From Dunaliella salina (taxonomy: Eukaryota; Chlorophyta; Chlorophyceae; Chlamydomonadales; Dunaliellaceae), in NCBI GenBank assembly GCA_002284615.2, contig MU070710.1, positions 1-24,138 of the forward strand: a stretch of DNA of 24,138 bases. The letters are read 5' to 3'. Of this stretch, positions 8,711 to 17,599 are shown piece after piece. The notes under the pieces were generated by a model. The model was not told the DNA's origin. It ran no database searches and was given only the letters and a program-made list of their open reading frames with translations. The position numbers and the translations under genes are program-made. Each line of letters opens with the position of its first letter. Within the stretch, counting starts at the first letter, position 1.

Positions 8711-9036
8711 AATTTCTGGATGGCATGGCAGCTTAGCTCTAAGTTGCTAGTGACTCAGCCTTTTGCTTGGTAAGGCCTCGATCCATAAGTGGCTCATTGC
8801 ATGACACTATTCATTGTAAATAGTATCACCCTCTTCACCCTCTCGCAATGACCGCAGCAACAAACGACGTTCTGTCCCCCAAAACCAGCCTTGCATGAGG
8901 AGGCAGAAGCACATGCACCAAAAGGGCATAAAAACAACTCCAGGTTCCTATCATTTCCCACTGAGTCCTCAGAGGCCAATGCATTGCCTGAAAATGCAAA
9001 CCCTACCACAGCAAAAAACTTATGGAACCATAAAAA

Positions 9037-9603
9037 TTGGCATACTCAGCAACAAGGCTCTTATGCCATCAATACTGTTTTCAAACGCGAGTACGCGAGT
9101 ATCAAATACAAGCCATCCCGGACTGGCAAAAGCTCCGCAAAAGAAAGCAAGGCCCTTCACCTGCACATTCACAAGAACAATACAAAGTTGAATGGCAGCC
9201 CATGCCACTTGAAAAATGGGCTCTGCCTATTCTAAAAGAGGCAGGCCTTAAGGTAGCCCAAGCTCAGCCCTTTGCCAGAAGCCATAATTCAGATGACACT
9301 TGCCAAATTTGTTGGGCCCCTACCAGCTTCGAACATACCTTTGACAAAGACGACTACAATGACATGCCTCAGTGTGACACATCCTTACGAACATGCCATT
9401 GGAAACGCCTGCTTCACCACCATCTTTGCACACCGTCACAGCGTATCCAGGCAGAACAAAGCTCCACTTGGGACTGTCCCTCATGTGCCAACCTTACAAA
9501 TTATAATTTTTTGAGAATATTCTCAGAATACAGAGCGGACCATCTTTGCAGAAGAAGCAGAAATGGTGAACGTCATCTGGCACTCCACGTGCGAAGCAGC
9601 TGA
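9037..9603 (+). pseudogene. Family A N-terminal region with PHD finger
   Basis: A basic N-terminal stretch with YKVEWQP precedes a PHD-like finger: CQIC (9301-9312), then QCDTSLRTCHWK, then DCPSC near the end. Compared with the copy at 4.1 kb (CDTCHRTYHWDC), one zinc-binding Cys is Ser and another is Arg, so this finger is probably not functional. The frame is lost after a T-run near 9507-9512. A neighbouring frame continues with VNVIWHSTCEAADVLL, similar in style to the YKVEWQP segment, before a TAA. The start at 9037 is arbitrary because upstream frames also look element-derived. Confidence 0.6.
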
Positions 9604-9676
9604 TGTGCTTTTAGAAAACCCGGATTAAAACACACGCACAAAATTTCGAACAATCCCACACACAAAACACACTATC

Positions 9677-10318
9677 TCACCTACATCTACTTGCTGCTGA
9701 CGTTCATATAGACAATCTCACCCGTCAAGGCTATGAAGGCTCCACAGAGCTTCTCCAGAGTCACTGGATCACCACCCAAGGCCACCCACTGCGCAATAAA
9801 GCATACTTTGACCCAGAAACTACCAACCCCCAAACAGATCTCCTACCCACGTACAGTTGTGAAATATGGATCCAAAACATAGATCTCATGGTACCAGGAT
9901 CCAACAGGGATGCTGATGGCCTGGCAAAAATTCCCCTTGCATTCATCGCTCATGCTGCATGCATTTATGACACCAAACGAAAATGTACAGGCATTATTAC
10001 CCCTCACCATCTGCAAATCCTACTTCAAACATACAACGCAGCCAAACAAGCTGGTCTCCACAACTCCATACAGCCCCCTGACCAAGATGTAGCTACAGAA
10101 ACCATGGGTCTCCTGCATAGATACACATATCATCTTAGAAGTTGCCATCAGAAAATCATAGAGTCCAACACTTTGCGCACACCAGGGCACATCCTTACAG
10201 CCCTCACGCGCTATGCCCAAGTAATGCAAGACAAGCTCGCAAGCCCCCTTGACTATGATACTCACTTCAAAGTATACTGGAGCCCTTATGCTCGCGAGTA
10301 CTTGGAGCCAATACTGAC
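9677..10318 (+). pseudogene. Family A middle region, function unknown
   Basis: An open frame from about 9677 reads SHLHLLAADVHID and continues through MVPGSNRDADGLAK (9888 on), CTGIITPHHLQILLQ, and an alpha-helical part (ETMGLLHRY) that aligns with the copy at 4.3 kb (EIMGLLSRK). It then shifts by one frame into the next segment near 10318. No known domain was recognised. It sits between the PHD finger and the HPPY-like domain and is part of the same polyprotein. Confidence 0.5.
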
Positions 10319-11470
10319 GTGTATGGTACCAACTTCACAGGTTTCTCCTTTTGCCATCCTGCCCATGACGACGAGTTTCTCGACCATCTCGTCCTGCATG
10401 CCCTTTACTCTGTCAAAACCTCAGATATCCCGACTGCAGCTTTCATTCTTCTCCCCAGTCAGATAGGCTGGAACAAAAAAGGCTACATGCGCTGGCTGTC
10501 AAGCTATTCTGACCACGCCACAGTCCTTGCAAATTTTCCCTCAGAAAGCTTAACCTTTCAACCATCTCAAATCTGTCTTCCCCTAGCTCCACCAGGAAAA
10601 AAAAAGAGACACATGCAACTCATTGCCATTTGGAATAATGAAGCAAAAGAGCAACTCTTTCAAAACAACCCACGCTGGTTTGAGTGCTTGAAAAATGAAA
10701 CTTCAGGCATTTGGTGTCAAAGGAGCAGCCAACAGCTTGCACACAAACATAACACCTCCCTCCCCTTTAAAGCGCCTAGTACATGGAGGAAGAGATTTGC
10801 ACTCCTGCATGAGGACACGCATGATCTTTTTGAAGTCTGTGTACAACATCAAAAATTTTCATTTAATATAAACTCGTACATGAAGCCCCTGCAGCCCAAA
10901 ATCCCTGACTGGCAACACTTGACATACACAGATGGCAGTATCATCACTTCTACAAACAGAGGAACACAGCAAGCAGGAGCTTTTTTCTTCATCCCAGGAA
11001 GCAAAAATTGGGCCCACGCTCTCACTCGCAGAACAAATCCGAGGGAACATGGCCTAACATACACAATTAACAGAGCAGAGTTAGCTGCAATCCTGGTCGC
11101 CCTTCAGCAAGGACGCACCTCCATTGCAACTGACAGCTCTTCAGCAATAAACCAAATCAGAAACCAGATCCTCAAAACCATGAGCATGACCACTCACCTA
11201 CATGCACAAATCCTACTCGACATCATAAACCATGTTAATATGTCACACACTCCCATACAGTTTCACGAAGTCAAATCACACTGTGGTATCCTTGGTAATG
11301 AAGGTGCTGGTGCACTTGCTTTCCAGGCAGCAATGTTTCCTCACGAGGTTGACACTACGCATAACCAGACAGAAAATCCATCCTTTCTTCTGTACTGGCT
11401 TACTGGATTTGTTGAAAAACCTGACTCTCATGCAGAACTTTGGACACTTCCAAATTTACAAGACAAATGA
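10319..11470 (+). pseudogene. HPPY-like domain and RNase H of family A
   Basis: The N-terminal part has FTGFSFCHPAHDDE (His codon 10355-10357), then AFILLPSQIGW, the counterpart of HPPY in the other copy with Pro-Tyr changed to Ala-His. From about residue 200 an RNase H domain follows: Asp in YTDGS (10931-10933), Glu in NRAELAAIL (11078-11080) and Asp in IATDSS (11132-11134) are present, but the last catalytic Asp is Gly in GNEGAGALA (11309-11311). The frame begins at a GTG continuing from the previous segment and ends at a TGA (11468-11470) inside the linker. The fourth-Asp loss should weaken or abolish RNase H activity. Confidence 0.75.
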
Positions 11471-11478
11471 AAGCATAT

Positions 11479-11961
11479 CATGCATGATAAGCACAAACTG
11501 GGGCAAGCGGATGTCAACACTTACTAAAACTTACAGGCAAAACTTACAGAAACTAAACCATCACCAACCCACAGTCAACTCCAGGATTAGCAATGCTTTC
11601 TGGCATACGAAAGCTGTCACCCTTAAGGAACAGACAAACACTATAAAGTATAGAACAGGCACACTCTACAACAGCAGGCATGCTGCACGATTCAATAACC
11701 ATTCTGGACCTGCTCTCTGCCCTCCTTGTGGTGCTCCTGATAACATTTCCGACACTCTTCTCAGATACACCCACCCACAAATCAACAGAATGAATACAAA
11801 TCGCCATCATCAAGCTCTCAGCATCTGTGGTGAAGCACTGAGCAAAGGTGACTTTGGGCCCTTAATTGCCTCAATTGATGCATGCATTGCAGATTGGCCC
11901 GCTCATTGGATATGGAAATCCTGGACAACATCCAGAGAAGTATTCCAAATTGGGTTTTCCC
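11479..11961 (+). pseudogene. Zinc-knuckle region of family A, cut by the nested insertion
   Basis: A linker (DKHKLGQADVNTY) with an in-frame TAA leads, after a frame change, into IKYRTGTLYNSRHAARF and a knuckle CPPCG...LLRYT whose final His/Cys are degraded. The frame then reaches TTGGGTTTTCCC at 11950-11961, where the nested copy begins. The continuation resumes at 13092. The similar-looking open frame that runs on to 12014 crosses the insertion junction and is not a real product. Confidence 0.6.
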
Positions 11962-12039
11962 GCCAAAACAGGTTACTACTCTTATTATTAAAACCTATTA
12001 CTGCAAGTAGATAAAAGAATCAGCAATGCCTTCAGAAAT

Positions 12040-12951
12040 ATGCCCAACATCTCTGTACCCATGAAGCGTACCATCCTGCAGTACCGCACGGGCACCCTCT
12101 ACAACCAAAAACATGCAGTGCGTTTCAAAAAGTCAACTGATCCATCTTGCCCCCTCCAAGGCTGCCATCATTTGGACAGCGCACTACACATGCTCTCAGG
12201 CTGCCAAAATCATATCATCTCCAACATGAGAAATGAACGCGATAACATTGCAGGCAGAATGATTACAAAAGCCCTCAGCAAATGCCCTGTAGGGGCAGGC
12301 CTGGTCTACACAGACAAAGGGAGCGATTTTAAGCTTGCTCAACACAACCTCCAACTCCCTACACATGCCTCAAACAGAACTCTACCTGCTTACTTCTTCC
12401 CTCGTAACCTTCCAGAGAGGAAAAGACTCAACCCCAGTCGATCAGATGCTGTTTTGATCACCCCTTTTAATGCCAAACATACTTCTAACGATGTTTCTCC
12501 TACCCATTCCCATCACACTTGGCGCAGCTCCTCACGGAGGACCACCAGAACTAGCCGCATGAGGCAAACCCATGAACTGCATGCAAATGAACGCCATGTG
12601 CACCTAATAGAAATCAAGTTCTGTGAAGACACAAGGCCAGAGCTTCAGTTGAACGCAGCAAAGCAGCAGCATGCAGACCTTTGTAAACTTATTAACGCTA
12701 AAGCTGTTACAATTCACCCTATTCTCCTGGGTGTAGGTGGAACTATTTACTCTGAGCATACCCTGAAGCAATTCATACATCAAGGATTGGATCACCAGCG
12801 TGCCACAAAGCTTGCTCAACAACTTCATGCCCATTCTGTTCAATATGCCCACAAACTAGTCACCATCCGCCGCGCTATTGTAAACAAGAATACTCCCCAC
12901 AGCCAGGCTCTAGAGCCAGGTGCTTCTAGTAACCCTCCAGACCCACATTAG
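12040..12951 (+). CDS. Zinc-knuckle and PD-(D/E)XK nuclease-like protein end (303 residues, uninterrupted)
   Basis: This is the best-preserved family A frame. Residues 13-28 carry the family segment QYRTGTLYNQKHAVRF. A CCHC-type knuckle is formed by C37, C42, H50 and C55. A PD-like motif (SRSDAVLITP, D136) is followed by HLIEIKFCED, giving E191-x-K193, the PD-(D/E)XK pattern, then HPILLGVGGTIY and a basic C-terminal helix region, ending NPPDPH before TAG. In the usual motif a Pro precedes the Asp; here it is Ser. The element is 5'-truncated, so this is the C-terminal part of a larger protein. The ATG at 12040 is simply the first in frame; upstream coding (DKRISNAF) continues from the truncated element. 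Its role would be nicking target DNA and binding element RNA. Confidence 0.7.
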   Translation: MPNISVPMKRTILQYRTGTLYNQKHAVRFKKSTDPSCPLQGCHHLDSALHMLSGCQNHIISNMRNERDNIAGRMITKALSKCPVGAGLVYTDKGSDFKLAQHNLQLPTHASNRTLPAYFFPRNLPERKRLNPSRSDAVLITPFNAKHTSNDVSPTHSHHTWRSSSRRTTRTSRMRQTHELHANERHVHLIEIKFCEDTRPELQLNAAKQQHADLCKLINAKAVTIHPILLGVGGTIYSEHTLKQFIHQGLDHQRATKLAQQLHAHSVQYAHKLVTIRRAIVNKNTPHSQALEPGASSNPPDPH

Positions 12952-13032
12952 CATTCTCTTTTTCATACCTTGTGGTGAAGGGGGCACACGGCCCTTTTTT
13001 TGAGCCAATGTGTCACCTTTTCCTTAATTGAT

Positions 13033-13055
13033 GTAGGGAGAGTTTCTCTGCCTAC
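13033..13055 (+). other. 3'-terminal stem-loop of nested family A copy
   Basis: GTAGGGAGAG, a TTT loop and CTCTGCCTAC form a stem with one mismatch, followed by a TTTTTC-rich tail to 13079. The same structure recurs at 17520-17542. In element RNA it could be the signal recognised by the reverse transcriptase at the 3' end. Confidence 0.7.
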
Positions 13056-13091
13056 GTAGTTTTTCTTTTCTTTTCTTTTTTGGGTTTTCCC

Positions 13092-13747
13092 ATCTCGACG
13101 GCCGTCAAACACACACCTTAGTCATCCTGACGGCATCATTGCACGACCTCTGGAAGGCAGAGATTCCTCCCACCATCCAAAAAATATGAATCCCAGAGAC
13201 AGAGACATCCGCCTTATGAAGTTGAAATTCTGTTCAGATACTAACCCTGAACAAACACTCTTAACCGCACAAAATCAACATAAACACACCATTGAGAACT
13301 TGCGTACAAAAACACTTTGAGGCTCACACCGTAATAACAGAGTCACTCTACACACTAATCTTACAGGAGTTGCTGGGACTATTTACAATCCCTACCCAAT
13401 TGAGCCTCTCTGCAACCTAGGCTTAACCAAGGAAAAGGCTCAAAAAACTGCTACCAAGCTCCACTTCCATGCACTTAAATCCCTAACAAAAATTGACAGC
13501 ACCGAACAACTACTGGTGCATGTTTCTTTCAGCGGTTGACACTTCCAACTACTACTGGTGGTAAGGAAAAGGCCAAACAAACTCAGCCACTCAATTCCAT
13601 AATGCAACCAGAAGCAACCAAGGGTTCTTAAAATTGTAATGTTTGGTGCACCAGCAAGCATGTGCAGCTGCTGTGTCCCTGGAAATATTTCCACCCTTGT
13701 TCTCAGTTCACAACCTACTGGCCGACAACCCTCCGGATCCCCACTAA
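13092..13747 (+). pseudogene. PD-(D/E)XK-like end of the longest family A copy
   Basis: After the nested insertion the host copy resumes with HPDGIIARPL (Asp 13129-13131), then IRLMKLKFCSD where the catalytic Glu of ExK has become Lys (13219-13221). VTLHTNLTGVAGTIY and a basic segment follow. Frames break several times. The region about 13510-13720 does not align well. ADNPPDPH and TAA (13745-13747) close the copy. Loss of the acidic residue would inactivate the nuclease. Confidence 0.65.
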
Positions 13748-13826
13748 TTTAATTTTTTTCCTAGTTTAGATACTGGTGAGGCTCATGGTCAGTGACAGCG
13801 CTGACTGTGGGATCTTTCCTTAACGC

Positions 13827-13885
13827 ACGCTGGATACGTCCAGCGTAGGCTTTTACTTTTTACTTTTAGTATCAGCCACACCAAT
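13827..13885 (+). other. 3'-terminal stem-loop and T-rich tail of the longest family A copy
   Basis: ACGCTGGA (13827-13834), loop TACG, and TCCAGCGT (13839-13846) pair perfectly. A TTTTAC/TTTTTAC-rich tail follows. The sequence differs from the hairpin at 13033 but has the same position and layout. Confidence 0.65.
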
Positions 13886-13943
13886 AAAGATGATATGTAG
13901 AGTCACACTGTCATTCCTGTTTTGATTTCTTGAGCTGCGGGAA

Positions 13944-13991
13944 TTAAGTCTGGTCGTAGGGGATATAACCTTACCTTACCTTAAGTCTGGT
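13944..13991. repeat. Possible 26-bp retroelement remnant flanked by an 11-bp duplication
   Basis: TTAAGTCTGGT occurs at 13944-13954 and again at 13981-13991. Between them lie 26 bp ending GATATAACCTTACCTTACC, which looks like the extreme 3' end and tail of another retroelement. This is the signature expected of a nearly complete 5' truncation with target duplication. The element family is not otherwise present in the window. Confidence 0.5.
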
Positions 13992-14133
13992 TAGAGTGTG
14001 GGTTGAGCTGCTGCACATTCCAAAATGATGAAGGGGTTGGTGTCGGGACAAAATGTTAATTCATCAAGGTGGATGTCTCTGTCACGATCAGGGATTTTAG
14101 AGGGATTATGGTGGACAGGCCGGCCTGAGATAG

Positions 14134-14754
14134 GTGTGTGGGCCTTTACGTGCCAGCTGGAGGGGCGCTCACAGCCCTCCCTGCTTTGATGCAGCTTGTA
14201 GAGAGAAGCGTCGTGTATTCATGGAGGCTCTTCAAGCGGGTCAGCCTCTACATGCGCGTGAGTTTGTGCGGAGGCAGTACAAAATACAAGTTCGGTGGTC
14301 AAAGCGCGCATACACGCGGAGACAGAGGGATGTGTTCTTAGGTAGGCTCTATAATAAAGATCCTGATGTGCATGCACTGCTGAAACGGCCTAAGCGTTCT
14401 CAGACTGCACCTGTGGCACAAACTGTGTGGGATAATGACTTAAAAGCGCACTTTTGGCCTCGAGAGGCAGCTCAGTTGGTTTGCGGGGGTGTGGCTCTAT
14501 CTGCAAGAGACATGGCTGCTCCTTTGGGCCGTGGGCGTGACGTTGGGGTTCTTTTGAGACAGAGTGCACAAAATAATTGGATGCCTGAGCCGAATGCGGT
14601 TGCTGTGCCCTCTGAGGAGGAAATGCAAGGGATGGTAGCTGAGCAGATTGGGAAAATGAACGGGCGTGCTTCTCCTGGATTTGATTGTGAAGCTGCATTT
14701 TTTTATCAAATGTGCTACTGTGGTGCGCCCGCAGGCCAATGGCCGGGGCACTGA
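14134..14754 (+). pseudogene. Family B region upstream of RT motifs
   Basis: A basic region contains PCFDAACREKRRVF, similar to the W-F-D-x-x-C segment found between endonuclease and RT in many non-LTR elements. It ends GRASPGFDCEAAFF, which is the start of the RT domain (ASPGFD motif). A run of T at about 14698-14704 shifts the frame, so the RT continues in the frame that starts at 14666. The first ATG in this frame is not necessarily the true start. Confidence 0.65.
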
Positions 14755-16471
14755 GAGGGTGAATGTGCTGTTGCCATACATTGCCCGGCTTTTCAAGCTT
14801 TTCTATGACAAGGCTCGCATCCCTGATTGTTGGAAGAAGGCTAAGCTGACCCCCTTGTACAAAAAGGGACCCCTCCCTGAACCTAACAGCTACCGCATGC
14901 TGGCTGTTAGTGGCACAATGTACCGCTTGTACGCTAATGTGATTCGTTCTCTTGCAACAGACTGGTGCGTGGCGTCAAATACGATTCATGACACACAGTT
15001 CGGTTTCTACCTAGGCAGGAACACCCTCCAGCCCATCTTCATTTTAAGGCACCTACAGCATGCTGCACGCACGATCCAGCCTGGGCGATCTAGCCGGCTG
15101 CACACAGCGTTCATTGACTTTAAGCAAGCCTACGATACCATCCCTAGGTAGGCACTCTGGCAGCACCTGCAACGCACACGCATGCCCACTCCTCTCTTGT
15201 CCATCATTAAAAACATGTACGATGCTGATGAGTATATTTTGAGGGATGGACAGAAGGCTGCTCGGGTGAATCCTAACACGGGTGTAAAGCAGGGGTGCCC
15301 TTTATCCCCTCTGCTTTTTTCTTTGTATGTGAATGACACTGATGAAATTGCGGAAAGGGTGCAAGGTGCTGCCACGGGTACAGCTGAGTTCCATGTGACG
15401 CACATGTTGTACGCTGATGACCTGACTCTGATGGCCAATGATCCTCATGCTTTGCAGATTCTGCTGAACCGCTTACATGCGTATGCTCAGCGGAAGCACT
15501 TAATTATCAACACCACTAAGTCGGAGGTAGTTCACTTTAATTCCTCAGGGTCAGATCTGCCTGTTTTTCATGTTGGGGGGGTGCCACTGGCTCACAAGGA
15601 GTCTTTTAAGTACCTCGGCATGATGTTTCACAAGCGCATGAGCATGAGTAAGTCCTCTGAGCATGCTACTGGTCCGTTCATGGCGTCTGCTTTTTGGGTC
15701 CGTCAATTTGTTCGTGAGCACTCTCTGGCAAATAGGCCATATGTCTCTCTGTGGCTTGGGAAGACGTATGTGGTTCTGGCTGAACTATATGCAGGGCAGG
15801 TGTGGGGAACTGAGTACATTAAAGAGGGCAAAAAGTTTGCAAGTGACCTGCAAGTGCGGCACATGAGTTATCTAAAAAGCACGCTGGGTGTCAAATGTAC
15901 CACTCAAAATTGGGCTGTTTTGCGGGAGTGTGGTCATGAGCCGCTCCAGTTTTATTGGTTCAGATCTGTTGTTAAAATGTATAATAGCATGCTCAGGTCC
16001 AATAGCGAGACGCTGAGAAGCGTGCTGAAAGCGGATCTGAACATTCATTCTCGTGAGCCTTCTTGCTGGACTGCTTAAGTTTTAGATGCCTTTCAAGGAT
16101 TGCGGCGCTGTGATTCCTTTGTTGAAGCTGTGCGGCAGGGTACACCTATTTCTACTCAAGAGTTCACTGCTGACCTCAGGCACAGGTTGCGGGCAGTGTG
16201 GAGAGATGTTGAGGGAGTAAACCCTCGGGAGACTTAAAGTAAATTGGCAACCTATCAAACTTTGTTTGCAGTGCCTTTTGACCACAATGTGCGTGCCCCA
16301 GCCCGCTTACGGAGACACATACATTTGTATCTGTCTCAACATGTCGTAAGGAATGTTAACCGATTCAGACTTAGCGCACACAGGCAGAATGTAGAGACAG
16401 CGGCTTGGGATTCTCAATATGTTGGCTGGCGAGGACCAGTCACAGGCCGATCAGTCGAACAATCTGGCTGA
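14666..16471 (+). pseudogene. Family B non-LTR reverse transcriptase
   Basis: The enzyme would copy element RNA into DNA at the target site. Motifs in order are WKKAKLTPLYKKG, NSYRMLAVSG, HTAFIDFKQAYDTIPR (motif A Asp), GVKQGCPLSPLLFSLY (motif B), YADDLTLM (catalytic pair, 15410-15421), KSEVVHFN and FKYLGMMFHKR. The frame runs to 16471 but is interrupted by TAG at 15149-15151, TAA at 16076-16078 and a TAA near 16234. All catalytic Asp residues remain, so inactivation looks recent. The closest relative in the window is the minus-strand copy at 17.6-19.1 kb. Confidence 0.85.
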
Positions 16472-16508
16472 AGGTCCCCAAATGTAAATCTAAATCTAAA
16501 ACTAAATC

Positions 16509-16925
16509 TGTCTCAACATGTCGTAAGGAATGTTAGCCGATTCAGACTTAGGGCACACAGGTTGAAGGTAGAGACAGCGGCTTGGGATTCTCTTGTGTGT
16601 GATTGCTGCTCTAGTGCTGAGATTCAGGATGAAGTCCATGCCCTTTTGACGCGCAGAAACGCAGCTGTTTGTGATTTGAGGAGAAAGTATGCTTACTTGT
16701 TCAGCTGCTTCTCAGGTGTTTTTTCAATGGAACAACCTTATTTACAGCAAGTTAGTGTCCAGGCTGTGCATGATTTCCTCCTGCAACACAACAACAAGCT
16801 TTATTTGTTTATTTCTGAGCTTATGGATATTATGTTGGCTGGCGAGGACCAGTCACAGGCCGATCAGTCGAAGAATCTGGCTGAAGGTCCCCAAATGTGA
16901 ATCTAAATATGAATCTAAATCAAAA
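16509..16925 (+). mobile_element. Second family B 3' end in tandem
   Basis: This begins TGTCTCAACATGTCG, repeating 16331 onward, and includes the zinc-motif region deleted in the preceding copy (CDCC, then EVHALL; the final Cys is changed). The frame 16562-16900 ends within the terminal core GGCTGGCGAGGACCAGTCAC (from 16837). A TGAATCTAAAT-type tail follows. The join to the upstream tail shares ATCTG, suggesting insertion primed on, or recombination at, the first copy's tail. Confidence 0.75.
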
Positions 16926-17014
16926 ACAATTGTAAACCCATTGTAAGGCCTGGAAGGTGTTTGTTGGTGTGCATCCCACTCATTGTTGAGTTGGTACACC
17001 TGAGGAGTATGTGA

Positions 17015-17575
17015 TCAATTGATTGCGGCAAAGCAGCAGCATACAAACCTTTGCAAACTGATTAGCGCTGAAGCTGTTATAATTCATCCTATCCTCCTGG
17101 GTGATGGTGGAACTCATTATACTGAGCATACCCTGAAGCAATTCAAACCAGGACTGGATCACCAACATGCCACTAACTTGCTCAACAGCTTCATGCTCAT
17201 GCCTACAATCTTGTTTCCACGCGCTGTGTGCTATCAAAAACAAGAGTGCTGTAGATACCCACAGAGCCGGGTGCTTCTTGGAACCGTCCAGATCCCCATT
17301 AGCCTGCCCTAACACAATTCTTTTTGCGGAGGGGACTCTCGGCTCTTTATGAGCCAATGGCGGAAAACCGGTGGGGTTAAGTTGTTCGGACTTGCTTGGA
17401 CATGTGCCGATCTCCTTGAGGTTGGGTGCTCGAGCCGCTAAGATTTCCTTGAAGGCGCATGAAAGTGGTAACATTCTTCATTCCTTGTAAGCCAATGGGT
17501 CTTCTTTTCCTTCATTGATGTAGGGAGAGTTTCTCTGCCTACATAGTTTTTCTTTTCTTTTCTTGGCTGCTTGGT
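17015..17575 (+). mobile_element. Family A 3' end of the nested-copy subfamily
   Basis: The sequence is homologous to 12655-13079. It covers the end of the nuclease-like domain (AAKQQHTNLCKLIS, HPILLGDGGTHY), a terminal NRPDPH before TAG at 17300-17302, a longer 3' UTR with an extra segment around 17380-17500, the conserved stem-loop at 17520-17542 and a TTTTC tail. Frames are broken in the middle. The 85-90 bp before it (16926-17014) are unassigned. Confidence 0.7.
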
Positions 17576-17599
17576 GCGTTGAAAAAAACCCATAAGTTT

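Larger units (their letters stand above)
11962..13079 (+). mobile_element. Nested, 5'-truncated family A copy with 12-bp target-site duplication
   Basis: This 1118-bp insertion is flanked by identical TTGGGTTTTCCC (11950-11961 and 13080-13091). Joining the flanks lines the host copy up with the related copy at 6.5 kb from WVFP to the PD motif with only one residue of length difference. The insert begins GCCAAAACAGGTTACTAC, within the linker before the zinc knuckle, and ends in a stem-loop and a (TTTTC)n tail. A 5' truncation, a direct target duplication and a simple-repeat tail are the marks of target-primed reverse transcription. It belongs to a different subfamily from its host copy. Confidence 0.85.
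8880..13890 (+). mobile_element. Family A retroelement, longest copy, with nested insertion
   Basis: The coding order is an N-terminal region, PHD finger, middle region, HPPY-like domain, RNase H, zinc knuckle, PD-(D/E)XK-like end, ADNPPDPH with stop at 13745-13747, then a 3' UTR ending in a stem-loop and T-rich tail. A second family A copy (11962-13079) interrupts it and is flanked by TTGGGTTTTCCC. The 5' boundary near 8880 is uncertain. At least three frameshifts, several stops and three lost catalytic or zinc-binding residues show it is dead. No RT motifs were seen between the ends. Confidence 0.65.
13992..16508 (+). mobile_element. Family B retroelement with reverse transcriptase
   Basis: The order is an upstream region (FDAACREKRRVF), the RT fingers and palm, a thumb-like region, a C-terminal region, then the B terminal core from 16423 and a TAAATC tail ending at 16508. 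No endonuclease domain is visible upstream of the RT; the 5' boundary is uncertain because the copy may be truncated. The C-terminal zinc motif is missing because of an internal deletion of about 235 bp between the GGGATTCTC ending at 16416 and the TATGTTGGCT that precedes the core. Stops and a frameshift make it inactive. Confidence 0.75.

Noticed and set aside
11232..12014. 260-codon open frame
   Set aside because: It begins in the wrong frame over RNase H and runs across the junction of the nested insertion, so it is not one protein.
16417..16830. Internal deletion in B read as a spliced-out intron
   Set aside because: The missing segment does not start with GT or end with AG at the break; the edges look like a simple deletion.
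16980..17474. 164-codon minus-strand open frame
   Set aside because: Antisense to a family A 3' end with clear plus-strand homology.
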